In this document: in pieces, positions 55,323 to 64,000 of the stretch | How the letters are laid out: each line of letters opens with the position of its first letter | Position numbering within the stretch: the first letter of the stretch is position 1 | NCBI GenBank assembly: GCA_022495005.1 | Contig: JAGYXB010001352.1 | Span: 1,240,001 to 1,304,000 of the forward strand | Source of the DNA: Rhyacophila brunnea | Taxonomy: Eukaryota; Arthropoda; Insecta; Trichoptera; Rhyacophilidae | Length of the DNA stretch: 64,000 nt | Direction of reading: 5' to 3' | Made by a program: the position numbers and the translations under genes | Notes under the pieces: generated by a model | Databases searched by the model: none | What the model was told of the DNA's origin: nothing | Seen by the model: only the letters and a program-made list of their open reading frames with translations

Positions 55323-55432
55323 CATAGCCCCCACAACACCCACGCTGACAGGGCTCACACACTCAACACACATCACAGATTTGCATTAATAGTTTTAAAA
55401 AGTCGCCTGCGGCGCTATTTTCCTTCCAATAA
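55323..55432 (+). mobile_element. GC-tipped MITE, copy 5 (truncated)
   Basis: CATAGCCCCCACAACACCCA, CTGACAGGGCTC, AACACACATCACAGATTTGC and AAAGTCGCCTGCGGCGCTAT match the left third of the family. The right part is absent. Confidence 0.7.
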
Positions 55433-55434
55433 TA

Positions 55435-56195
55435 TTATTATTCGCGATGTCTTGTTTACTTCCGTTGTCCTCGGACGTCACGTTCTTGGTGAAAAGCAAT
55501 GACACGTGAATACCTAATTTTAAAAAAATCCAAATATATTTCCCAGTCACTCGCGAGTTTTGGAAGTTGTCAAGTGTATTTTTAAATGTACTTATCTGAA
55601 ACCGTAGACTCGCAATATTGTCTATTGAACCAGAGATGGTATTTAAATTAGATTTATTGGTCTATATATCTTGTTATTAATGTATCCATACAACACATTT
55701 CTTAGATATTGGAGTCATGAAAGGGTGATAAAAAGTACTGTATAAAAAAAATTGTGGCGGCATTTTGGCACTGCCTAGGGGCGTCATTTTGTCTAGGGAC
55801 GTCACTGCATTAGTCCATTGTTATGGTATATTAGTAAAGGAAAGCTATCGATTTTGATGGTACAGATTGCATAACGTATTGAACATCGTTTATCTGTTTT
55901 AGCAGTTGTATGTTAAACCCGGTTAAAAAGCTTTTTAGTCCGCGGGCGGTGTATCCGGTTCAATCGTCCCGGGCTAATTTTCCGGCGGTTTAAACAATGT
56001 TCAGCCGGACGACTGGGGACAACCGGAACTCGTTCGGTGTACCATCCCACAGTACAAATCCAACAGCATTGTAATAAAACTACGAGAAAATGTTCACATT
56101 TATGTATATTTTGACGTAATACAAAGGCAAATGTTTTATCAAAACAATTATACATTCAAATTATAAAGGATTTAAGTTTTGTAATATTCCATTTG
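55435..56195. other. No recognised gene; transposon tip and GC-rich patch
   Basis: 55757-55812 (GCACTGCCTAGGGGCGTCAT then TTTGTCTAGGGACGTCACTG) looks like the right tip of a CAGTGACGTC-type element without a partner. 55935-56060 is GC-rich (GTCCGCGGGCGG, CCGGACGACTGGGG); the 80-codon minus frame over it has no known motif. Confidence 0.4.
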
Positions 56196-56200
56196 AGTCG

Positions 56201-56252
56201 TTTTTTGCGACCCGGGTTCCGCCTTTCGGCATCTTCAGGCACTATTTACACT
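56201..56252 (-). mobile_element. Possible Penelope-like element end
   Basis: The minus strand reads GTGCCTGAAGATGCCGAAAG, GCGGAACCCGGGTCGC. The pattern CTGAAGATGxCCGAAAGGCGxAAC is common near the 3' part of Penelope-like elements. No other part was recognised, so the call is weak. Confidence 0.3.
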
Positions 56253-56504
56253 CAACAAAAGGCAAATATACACTGACAACGATACAATTAACTCTAACTT
56301 ATATAACAAATCAATACAATAAAGTAGGTAAAAACTTTATCACCTACCTATTAAGTCAATAAACAAATATATTATAACAAACAAATTATGAATAGTTGAA
56401 GTGTTTGTAAAAAAAACCCCTCAACATTATCAATAATAATACACTCGATAAGCATAATATATAAATCGTCAAAGCCTAATAATAGATCATTAGTAATTAT
56501 AATG

Positions 56505-56600
56505 TGTACTTGCCAGACCCAGGATTCGAACCTGTGTCGAAATCTACTCTGTGGAGGCCCATATGATCCTATTAGGATCGGACATGGTCGAAAAAAAAAA
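56505..56600. mobile_element. SINE-1 inverted chimera
   Basis: 56505-56536 is the minus-strand head (CACAGGTTCGAATCCTGGGT then CTGGCAAGTAC). 56547-56600 is the plus-strand tail (CTCTGTGGAGGCCCATATGA, then TCGGACATGGTCGAAAAAA). Head and tail are joined in opposite orientation within ~10 bp, so the piece is an inversion or a twin-primed insertion. Confidence 0.65.
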
Positions 56601-56604
56601 TATA

Positions 56605-57070
56605 AATAATAAAAAATACTACACTCGAGAGGTGTAAAATCGTCCATTCTGGGGATAATTGCATAAAATGCAAACATTTATTTTAATATTTTCGCGGTAA
56701 ATAATATTCTATTTTAATTTGACTTCACAAATCTTCAATCACTAGGAGGTTTAAGTATAAAGACTAATGTAATATTAGAATTGCTGTAAATAAATATAAA
56801 TATTAACATCAAAAACACCTTCAATGGTGGTGAATGAATCTGAAAGTGATGAATGTGGTGAATATCAAGTGATAAAATCAGTTTATAAATGATTATGAAT
56901 TACTACCAAGTAAATGATGAATCTCTTGAATTTTATATTATTCCTTTCACCTAAATAATACTTTGTCTTTTTCCATTCATGGAGGGGGGTTGACCCAAAG
57001 AAATCTGTATCCGCTTGTTTATTATGAGTATTTTTAAGCCTGATAGAGCTTAAAATGGTAAAAAATTACT
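56605..57070. other. No recognised gene
   Basis: Mainly AT-rich. The 101-codon minus frame at 56372-56677 crosses the SINE and is not a gene. Confidence 0.45.
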
Positions 57071-57074
57071 GAAT

Positions 57075-57345
57075 AAAATATAATTTAACATGGCATTTTC
57101 GGACATAATGTTTCCGCGGCTGTTTTTGACGAAGCGCATTCTGGACGTCCAATTCCAGATGTGTCAAATCGCTAGACTATGCAGGCCAATTGACAGATTC
57201 ATTTCTCGAAATTAACCTGTCGTCAAATTTTAATTTTAATAAGTCGACGGTTGCGGTCGCCGTACGTAGCGCCACCCTGTTGAAACCACACCTTGTCCGG
57301 TTTAATTTTGCAGTAAATAACGTCTCTAAGTTGCGCAAATCAACA
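57075..57345 (-). pseudogene. Mariner-like transposase fragment, frameshifted
   Basis: On the minus strand, VWFQQGGATYGDRNR (57293 down) is a decayed form of the mariner WFQQDGATCHTAR block, with the catalytic Asp changed to Gly. After a frameshift come KFDDRLISRNESVNWPA, a stop and SSDLTHLE, equal to the VNWPPRSCDLTPLD block with the second catalytic Asp kept. Then NSRGNIMSE resembles the C-terminal SRGGHxxE. The N-terminal DNA-binding part and the linker after the second Asp are gone. It is clearly dead. No inverted tips were found around it. Confidence 0.8.
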
Positions 57346-57374
57346 ACTGATTTTCATCGTAAATCTGGATAAGT

Positions 57375-57885
57375 TTGTAGCATTGTTCAAGCGTGACTAT
57401 ATGCATATTAACACCTTTAACCCTTTCGTAAATTCTACGTATAAAAAACGCCCGATATTTCATAATGATAATGAAATATGCACCGGCAGATGGTCAATTG
57501 TGAATTGTTTATATCAACCGTTACTATCAACATGGCTATATATAATAAATATGACAATATATTATTATTATATAAGTTTTAGAGATACTCTCTGTCATTT
57601 TCCCACTAAGCAAACTACCACTAGAGGCAAAAGCATTGATTACCTACCTGTTCATAAATAAATAATGCGGTGCACCTGTGTGTTGACTAGCGAACTATTT
57701 TACACGTAGGATTCGTAATAGTGTACTTTTTTCTCCATATATATATATATATGAAAACTCTAGTGGTAGTTTTCCCTTACGTGTTACAGTGACCTTTTCG
57801 TGTTTATCAACGAAATGAATCGACAACATTTCATTATTACTCGCCCGTACTGTCAAATATCGTCATATAATGTAGTTCACTGTGG
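57375..57885. other. No recognised gene; (TA)n
   Basis: The 92-codon plus frame at 57383-57661 has no motif and starts inside the edge of mariner debris. (AT)n is at 57738-57752. Confidence 0.4.
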
Positions 57886-57992
57886 TAATCAGCGCCAGAT
57901 TAAGGCACGGGCTTTAGAAATACTGCATAGGGGCTATAATATGATATTAATTCATTATATTATTATGCGGATACGATAACGACTTCAAAACC

Positions 57993-58219
57993 ATATTTGG
58001 TACAGTTCGGTTATGAGGAATACAGCGGCAAACACGTTTTGAAAATAGCCGATATATTGGATTATTTGTTGGGTTAACCTAAACAAACCTAACCTAACCT
58101 AACCTAAACCAACCTAACCTAACGTAAACTAACCCAAACTAACAAATAAACCAGTATATCAGATATTTTCAAAATGTGTTTTCCGCTGCATTCCTCATAA
58201 CCGAACTGTACCCCATATT
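57993..58219. repeat. Palindrome with CCTAA telomere-type core
   Basis: Left arm: GGTACAGTTCGGTTATGAGG, AATACAGCGGCAAACACG, TTTTGAAAATAGCCGATATA. Right arm: the mirrored TATATCAGATATTTTCAAAA, CGCTGCATTCCTCATAAC and CGAACTGTACC. Between the arms lie AACCTAACCTAACCTAACCT-like repeats (58075-58125). The GAAAATAGCCGATATACTGG word ties it to the TTAGG-carrying repeats at 11608 and 48050. Confidence 0.8.
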
Positions 58220-58469
58220 TATTTGCTCTGTCATTAAAGGTTGTAGAGCAATCAGAGTGAGGTGATGATGCTAGTGAAGAGTGGAGGTAGGCTGCTAAGA
58301 TCCGACATAAATAGTACACTAGTAATACTAGAATGAGTAGATAGTATTTGTTAGTTTTTAAAATTCAATTAATCCCTGCCTAATCCAAACCATAGTAGAT
58401 AATAGTCTAAAAATAGTTTATCATCAATAAAATATCTAAAACTATTCCCTTAAATTAGCACCTGATATC

Positions 58470-58749
58470 CACCTGACAATAAAAAAATATATTCTCAAAA
58501 AATGTTTGATTTGTAATGTATTTGTGTTGGCATTGCATAATTATATTAATTTATATTATAAACTTGTTTCTATTTCAAAATATTATTGGAGGGGAATACA
58601 TGTAGCATAGGGTCACCTGACAATAAAATAATATATTCTCAAAAATGTTTGATTTGTGAAGTATTTGTGTTGGCATTGCATAATTATATTTCTATAAACT
58701 TGTTTCTATTAAAAAAATAGTATTGGAGGGGAATACATGTAGCTTAGGG
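58470..58749. repeat. Two-unit tandem duplication, ~140 bp
   Basis: CACCTGACAATAAA...GAATACATGTAGCATAGGG (58470-58613) is repeated at 58614-58749 with ~90% identity and one ~10 bp deletion. Confidence 0.85.
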
Positions 58750-58779
58750 AGCTACAAAGTCGTAATGCGGCCCTGCTAT

Positions 58780-59400
58780 TAATATTCGTACATAATTATA
58801 TATAATACAGTATATTATAATATATACTCATTGAAAGTTCGTGCAAGTATGATTCTGTCATAGTGGCTTGTAGTTTTTTTTTTTAAATAGCATATAGTCC
58901 TGCGCTAGTGTTGCATAAAAATATTCTTCTATGTATATTGAGCTTTTAAACATAAAAGTAAAGCTGAAAAGAGCTTAGCAAGACTTATAATTAAATTAGA
59001 TAAAAAATCATTTCAAATGTTAATTAACTCATTTCTAGCAAACTTCACACTTTTACTCTGAGAGATATTCGACAGACCCACAGTACGATTGAAGATAGTT
59101 CTATTGGGATTAAAAAGCTAAAATATTTTTATTTAGAGACAACTGCGAAATTATAATTAACTTTACTACAATAAAAAGATTGGACTACCATAAAAGAGGG
59201 AGCGGTTTTCGTTAGTTTTTAGTGTGGTTGAATTGGTAACTAGCATGAAAATACGTCATATCCGTAAAATACCATTACAAATGAAAATAGTCAATATATT
59301 ATGCCGTGATGAAATGTTGGCGAAGAACTGTGGGCATAGAATTTTCCGGACACCGTAAAAGAGTAAGCCAAAAATATTCCCTCTACTACCGTAGTTAAAT
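58780..59400. other. No recognised gene
   Basis: Nothing recognised. Confidence 0.5.
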
Positions 59401-59407
59401 CTATATA

Positions 59408-60783
59408 TAGTTACCAACCTTTTTTGATTGGCGGAACCCTCAGAACATTTTCTAAAAACTCAAAGAATCCTACCTAGCCGAAAAATAGTAAGCTTAAAAT
59501 ACGAAAATTATTAAATATACCTACATACAAGCAATACTTCCCTTCCAAGGAAGAGGGCAGTAACTCGCAAAATTTGTGAAATTGAGTTATGACTGCAATC
59601 CGTTAAATAATTTTGAAAGCTATATATTCTGTTCACTTTATAATTATTAATATTATCACTAAAATACGCCCACGGTGGCCTATCACGCCGTGGGTAACAG
59701 GTTTGAATCCTGGGTCTGGCAAGTACACAAACTGTTTTTCAATTTATGTGCAGGGTATGAACCTAATAGGTTGAGCAAGTGGCTAACATCCATTTCTCGC
59801 AAAAAACAAAATTCTGTTAATACAAACCTTTACTCTGTGGAGGCCCATATGATACTATTAGGATCGGACATGGTCGAAAAAAAAATACCGGTAAAACCAT
59901 TAATGAAAAAATGAACATCTGCTAAAATGATACACATTTCTTAGCAAAAAGGCAGTCATTGCACCTGATTATTGCAGTTACTGCTTGTTTATATTTTACC
60001 ATCCTACTAATAAAAAATATCACCGTTTTTTTCATTAATTCATAGTACTAAAATTTGAAAATAAAAACACAATATGTTACGTATCTCGAAAGTGTGTGAG
60101 AGTCAGTTACTGTCTTCTTCCTTAGAAGGGTAGTATAGGTAGAGATATGACACTAAGCAGCCCATTAAGTAGACAAAGAAACGCCGTTTTTTACTATTTT
60201 ACAAGACTTTAAAAGTAAACAGTGTATTAGCGACGCAGGCGAAAAATACGATGGGATAATTATATTAATATATCTTTTGTCCTAAGCTATCGAGCTGACC
60301 AATAACCACTCACTTAGCAAAACATTTCTGTGCTGTAACTATAACCTAATTTTGAAAATTTTAAACGCTTTGACAGAAATTAAATTAATTAAAATAAAAC
60401 ACAATATTTAATACTAATTTGGTATACTTAGTTTTATTAATGATGACTGGTTTTGTTTGATTCAAAGGGAGACTGTCAACTAATTAAACCAGCCCTGATT
60501 AATAACGTTAAACTAAATGGAATTAGTACAATACTTTGTGTTTTATTTTAGTGTATTTCCAAAAATTATTGATAGTTAACACCACAAAACAAAAACAAAA
60601 TAATTAACAGTGCGTGGTAGGTGGCGACCTTCGTTAATGAAAACTATAATTCTCAATTTTTACTTTAAACTAAAAATACTTAATTTTTTACAAATAGGTT
60701 AGGTTAAACCTTTTAGTTGTAGCTTTTGTGAGTTCTTGTGGATACACTCATACACCTCGCGGAACCCCGCTTGGGAATTACTG
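59408..60783. mobile_element. DNA transposon derivative (hAT-like), SINE-1 inside
   Basis: Left: TAGTTACCAACCTTTTTTGA then TTGGCGGAACCC. Right: GCGGAACCCCGCTTGGGAAT then TACTGA, which reads CAGTAATTCCCAAGCGGGG from the outside. Both ends fit the CAGTGATTCTCAACC...GCGGAACCC tip seen at 53822. No target duplication or transposase was found in 1.4 kb. Confidence 0.5.
59655..59890 (+). mobile_element. SINE-1, most complete copy
   Basis: Starts near 59665 with GCCCACGGTGGCCTATCACG (A-box-like GTGGCC), B-box GGTTTGAATCC (59699-59709) and GGGTCTGGCAAGT. The body is ACCTAATAGGTTGAGCAAGT, GGCTAACATCC, ATTTCTCGCAAAAAACAAA. The 3' end is CTCTGTGGAGGCCCATATGA, TCGGACATGGTCGAAAAAA. It is ~235 bp, tRNA-derived and A-tailed. 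The 79-codon frame on it is not a gene. Confidence 0.8.
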
Positions 60784-60789
60784 ACTTAC

Positions 60790-62335
60790 GTAAACGATCT
60801 GTTATTTTTATATAAATGTTATAATATACATATAACATTCTCCTGTATCATTATTGTGATCTGTTTATTATTAGCTTACGCATTCTCTTTTTCTCTACAT
60901 GTATAACACATAATATAAATGTTTATCTCCAATATCAAGCCAGTTAGGAAAGCGACGAACAAAAACAGTGCAAAAAATAAATCTCCTACTAAGAGAACGA
61001 CCTTCCGTCAGCTTTTAGTAAGGCAAATTGATTGCTTTTACCCCGGAAAAGGCCAGGATATATATTATTTGGCAAGCTCGATTGCATATTATATATATTT
61101 ATATATATATATATATATACATATTCCTATACGTATATTATGTGGTTTTTCTTTCTCGTAATCTTGAATTAATAAACAATACATGATGTTTTGATTTACG
61201 TAATAATGCGTATCATTTATCTTCATTTCAAAACAATAATTCACCTGAAAAATGATATTTTAATATATGTTCATTACAAAGGGTCAATTTTACTTATTAC
61301 CTATATTGATGTCAATTAAACAAAAAAGGTATTAATACAAATTGAAAATTACTGGCGTAGAGCTACTTTGTGATCCGATACAAATTAAAAATACATTTCA
61401 CAGCTATTTATAAAAATAATATATAATATAAAGATGTAACTACTTTGTATGAAAAGATATAAATATTTCTTCCCCGCATTGTGTATAAATTGTGATTATT
61501 ATTAATTCATTGCGATCGTATATCATTTGAATGATTTAGTTCGTTTTTGACTCCTTCAAACACTTAAAACATCGTGGTTTCAACCTATGTCTAAACCACA
61601 AATTTCAGGCAAAACGTCATACTGACAAATTGAATGTTGGCGATTTTATACGGTTTTTAAAATGTTTTCGCTACTTGAGTGAAGGAATGGCGAACGAAAA
61701 AAAAATACTGTGTAGAGATTTTATTTTCTCGGATTCTCTGAATCCTTCATCGTCCGATATATGTAGTACCTACTTTTGTAGGGCAGTTAGACACGTCATC
61801 GTGAACTTGTTAATGTTTAGGTCATGTATAATGTACATGATAAATAGTATAGTATTTTGAATGGTTTTAGTATGTAGGTATATTCTTTACATGTCAAACG
61901 ATGTATCCTTCGCTGTCGAGGTATGTCCATATTATTTAGCTTTGTTTTTGTATTATATTATGTAACATTAAATTAATCTTTTTTACGTTAGTGCTCCGTG
62001 CTTTTCACTCCCATGGTATATTTTATTAAATAAATTCAACTCAGTAACCTCAGTCAAAACTCGCTTGAGAACGTGTTAACCTCAGTCTTTGGTATTTGCT
62101 CTTGAGATATTACCAGGCGTAAAAAATTGCTGATGCATCACATACAAACCTAGGGCCTCCTGATACGCTCGATTAAGACCAAGTGTGGTGCGAGGTAGAT
62201 TGGTTTGTAGGGGTATATGTTTGTATTATGAACGAATGCAGGTAACGCAAAAATCTGACACCACGAGCCCTGAGGTGATCCCCGATGTGTGTCGAAATGT
62301 AATACTTTTTACTTCAAAACAGAAGAATATTATTA
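60790..62335. other. No recognised gene; (TA)n microsatellite
   Basis: (AT)n lies at 61089-61119. The 80-codon plus frame at 60919-61161 begins with a Lys/Thr-rich stretch (KNSAKNKSPTKRTTFRQLL) and then runs into the microsatellite; I do not recognise it. The 76-codon frame at 61630-61860 has no motif. Confidence 0.4.
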
Positions 62336-62340
62336 GTAAT

Positions 62341-62870
62341 AAAAAAAATCGCTGTGTGTACTTATGTACGCGCGTTAGAAGTTATACTTCTTTGGCGTAA
62401 CAAAACTTGTGATAAACTAGATTCTTTGACAAGCTCCTAATTATCTTGTTAAATTACACACGCAAGAAAAAGGAGCGTTTATTGGAACGCCGTTGTTTTA
62501 TTTATATATACTTTAACTTATATTACTAAATTATATAATGGTTTCTCGTTGTTTTTATTTTTAAAGTACCATCTGTCACTGACGTTTAATCGTTTGTTTA
62601 CGTAAGGAATTGCTAATGGCCGACAATAATAAATTCGCTGCCTAGGCAACGGAACAATTCTAAACTATAATATTATACTGTATAATCGTCACGATACTGT
62701 GGCGTACAGGTCGTACGTTAGGCTAATAACCGAACAATCGGTGGTTCAAATCGAATCGAGTGCGTTGTTTTTTTCGTGTGAAAAAATAAATTATGTGTTA
62801 CATGTCACACGCCAAAAATAGACTCTGATCTGATTTCTCAAACGCGCCAAAAGAAGTGTAGCTTCAAAAA
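62341..62870 (+). repeat. tRNA-containing hybrid repeat, copy 2
   Basis: Reverse complement of 1993-2541. Order: AAAAAAATCGCTGTGTGTAC, tip GAAGTTATACTTCTTTGGCG (62377-62396), ACAAAACTTGTGATAAACTA, TACCATCTGTCACTGACGTT, GGCCGACAATAATAAATTCG, tRNA-like module (62699-62764), AAATTATGTGTTACATGTCA, and the mirrored tip CGCGCCAAAAGAAGTGTAGC (62844-62863), then an A-rich flank. Both copies share nearly all indels, so they derive from one master sequence. Confidence 0.7.
62699..62764 (+). other. tRNA-like module, decayed B-box
   Basis: A-box-like GTGGCGTACAGGTCGTACG, an arm around AGGCTAATAACCG, and B-box GGTTCAAATCG, which has lost the consensus C's. It corresponds to 2101-2164. Confidence 0.55.
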
Positions 62871-62874
62871 TCAT

Positions 62875-63335
62875 TCAAAAACGTTATCTCATTTGCAGAA
62901 TATTGAAAACAATTATATAGTTAACTTTGAAGTCGATTTACTCAACTTGGTCACTGATTCATTTATCTTCGTTCAAACATTAGTACTTACCTCAATTATT
63001 ATGGGTAGATTATTTAGTATGATTGATTTAGTTTTAACTGAAATTATTTAGACGACTTTCTTTCTATATGTAACATTATTTATCAGAATATAGTATTTAA
63101 TATTCTTACGTTTTATAACCATATTTTAAAACATGATTTTGATTGGTTAGGCCGTTAGTTGATAGTGTCCATCTAAGACTTAAGTAGACTTAACGTGTCC
63201 TAATTGCTATATAATTTAATTACACTACATGATTTGTATATTTAAATCGTTTTCACGCTGAAATAAAACTGCAACACCCTCAACACTTATACTAGATATT
63301 AAATTATATATATTATTTTAAATTATAAACAATAA
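62875..63335. other. No recognised gene
   Basis: AT-rich; this would be intron if the exon at 63340 is real. Confidence 0.4.
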
Positions 63336-63339
63336 TTAC

Positions 63340-63393
63340 GAACCCTTTCTCCTCTACTTCGTTGTCCTCCTGCTCCGGTTCTCCATCAGACAT
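63340..63393 (-). CDS. Candidate acidic first coding exon
   Basis: On the minus strand ATG at 63393-63391 opens MSDGEPEQEDNEVEEKGF, followed by GTAATT (63339-63334), a usable though weak splice donor. Another donor, GTTCGT, lies six bases earlier. The segment is GC-richer than the flanks and highly acidic, as in the N-termini of many chromatin or cytoskeletal proteins, but 18 residues do not identify a family. With the GTAATT donor the exon ends in phase 0, which would fit the possible acceptor before the Lys/Gly-rich exon at 47320 on the same strand. That link is only a hypothesis. Confidence 0.35.
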
Positions 63394-63394
63394 C

Positions 63395-64000
63395 TCTGTT
63401 TTGGCGAGGATGTACTTGGTAGTAATTTTGAAAAATTAATTAACAACTCACAAAAAAACCACGCGTCGCTCTTGCTTATTGTAACGTCAAATGTTTATCC
63501 TTTTAACTACTATTTTGTCATAGTAGTATAGATATACTATTTATATAATGTATGTGTATATTTTTCCTGTATGTGTGTTTCTTTAACGTTTACAAAGTGT
63601 TTTATAATGATAATATTTTTAGAAGATAATACAAACAAAAAACCACAGTTTGCTATTGGCTGTATAAACAATAATTAAGTATTGAATGAAATTTTGAGAA
63701 TGATTTGTCACTTTTTAATATAAACGTTATGTAGTTCTAAAGTGAATGAACTGTTTTTTGCTGTAATACCAGTTGAATATTGTTGTATTTTATTCGTAAT
63801 TCACAGTATAGAACGTATGGCAAGTGACGCTTCTGTCGGTTGACTAATAATTTTATTTCATCCCCTAGTTTTGTCCACTGCTACGGTACTAGTCCCCCCT
63901 TTGTTCGTGAACCGGAAATACCTCCCTCGCAAACAACAAACCAACAACGCGACCATAACACCACGCGGTAAAAAAAATCGAATACTGCTAAATACAAAAA
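63395..64000. other. Possible upstream region of the 63393 exon
   Basis: No repeat was recognised. 63865-63970 is GC-richer (GCTACGGTACTAGTCCCCCC, CAACAACGCGACC). It may hold a promoter, or the edge of another feature beyond the window. Confidence 0.3.

Larger units (their letters stand above)
57890..58775. mobile_element. Possible hAT-like element with decayed tips
   Basis: CAGCGCCAGATTAAGGC at the left compares with CAGGGCCGCATTACGAC read from the right end. GTGGTAAT and CTATTAAT at the two edges agree at 5 of 8 bases. The 886-bp inside contains the palindrome 57993-58219 and the tandem duplication 58470-58749. Moderately speculative. Confidence 0.4.

Noticed and set aside
56372..56677. 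101-codon minus ORF
   Set aside because: Crosses the rearranged SINE-1 piece; not a plausible protein.
58075..58125. A telomere or fusion point (CCTAA array)
   Set aside because: Only about ten degenerate units, inside a palindrome that shares flanks with interspersed repeats.
60919..61161. 80-codon Lys/Thr-rich ORF as a basic nuclear protein exon
   Set aside because: The frame runs into an AT microsatellite and has no homology I can recognise; no splice signal fits well.

Overview
The window looks like non-coding DNA from an arthropod nuclear genome, most likely an insect. It is AT-rich (roughly two thirds A+T by eye) and has no operons or long ORFs. It carries eukaryotic signals: tRNA-derived SINEs, non-LTR retrotransposon 3' ends, hAT, pogo/Tigger-like and mariner transposon remains, and short CCTAA/TTAGG tracts like the usual insect telomere unit. 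Frequent GGTAGGTACCTA-type words and AATATTATT strings remind me of sap-sucking Hemiptera such as aphids and their relatives, but that is an impression only.

Host genes are few. The best host signals are on the minus strand. (1) A first exon at 26992-27260 has a long 5' leader, a start codon encoding MGKNKHHS, a consensus GTAAGT donor, and two NRF-1-like GCGCATGCGC motifs upstream. (2) A 73-codon lysine/glycine-rich reading frame at 47099-47320 looks like a terminal or single coding exon. (3) An acidic 18-codon possible first exon lies at 63340-63393; its phase would fit the 47 kb exon. Two weaker plus-strand promoter/first-exon candidates are at 1609-1654 and 49209-49246. No downstream exons could be assigned to most of these, so the window is mainly intronic or intergenic.

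The rest is layered transposable-element debris. Families with several copies are: a pogo/Tigger-like TIR element (35953, 41657, 44312, 45726); a GC-tipped CATGGCCCCCACA element (15119, 22870, 28266, 31288, 55323); an ACAACGTTTTT element (21234, 34314, 43508, 48580); a foldback family with GGTCTATTCTAT tips (7637, 20615, 47852); a repeat carrying TTAGG units (11608, 48050, and a palindrome at 57993); two tRNA-derived SINE families; RTE-like LINE ends (5936, 14415, 16795, 32189, 32490); a second LINE type (19080, 28715, 51838); and a third (20398, 25296, 35523, 39385). Several insertions are nested with visible target-site duplications: 30982-31831, 34497-34933, 50138-50684 and 39295-40021.

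Two patterns are the most unusual. One is a ~500 bp repeat present in opposite orientation near the two ends of the window (1993-2541 and 62341-62870), which joins DNA-transposon-like inverted tips, an internal tRNA-like pol III module and an A-rich end. The other is a set of long near-perfect hairpins (7637, 10419, 51279, 57993) that could form hairpin RNAs if transcribed.
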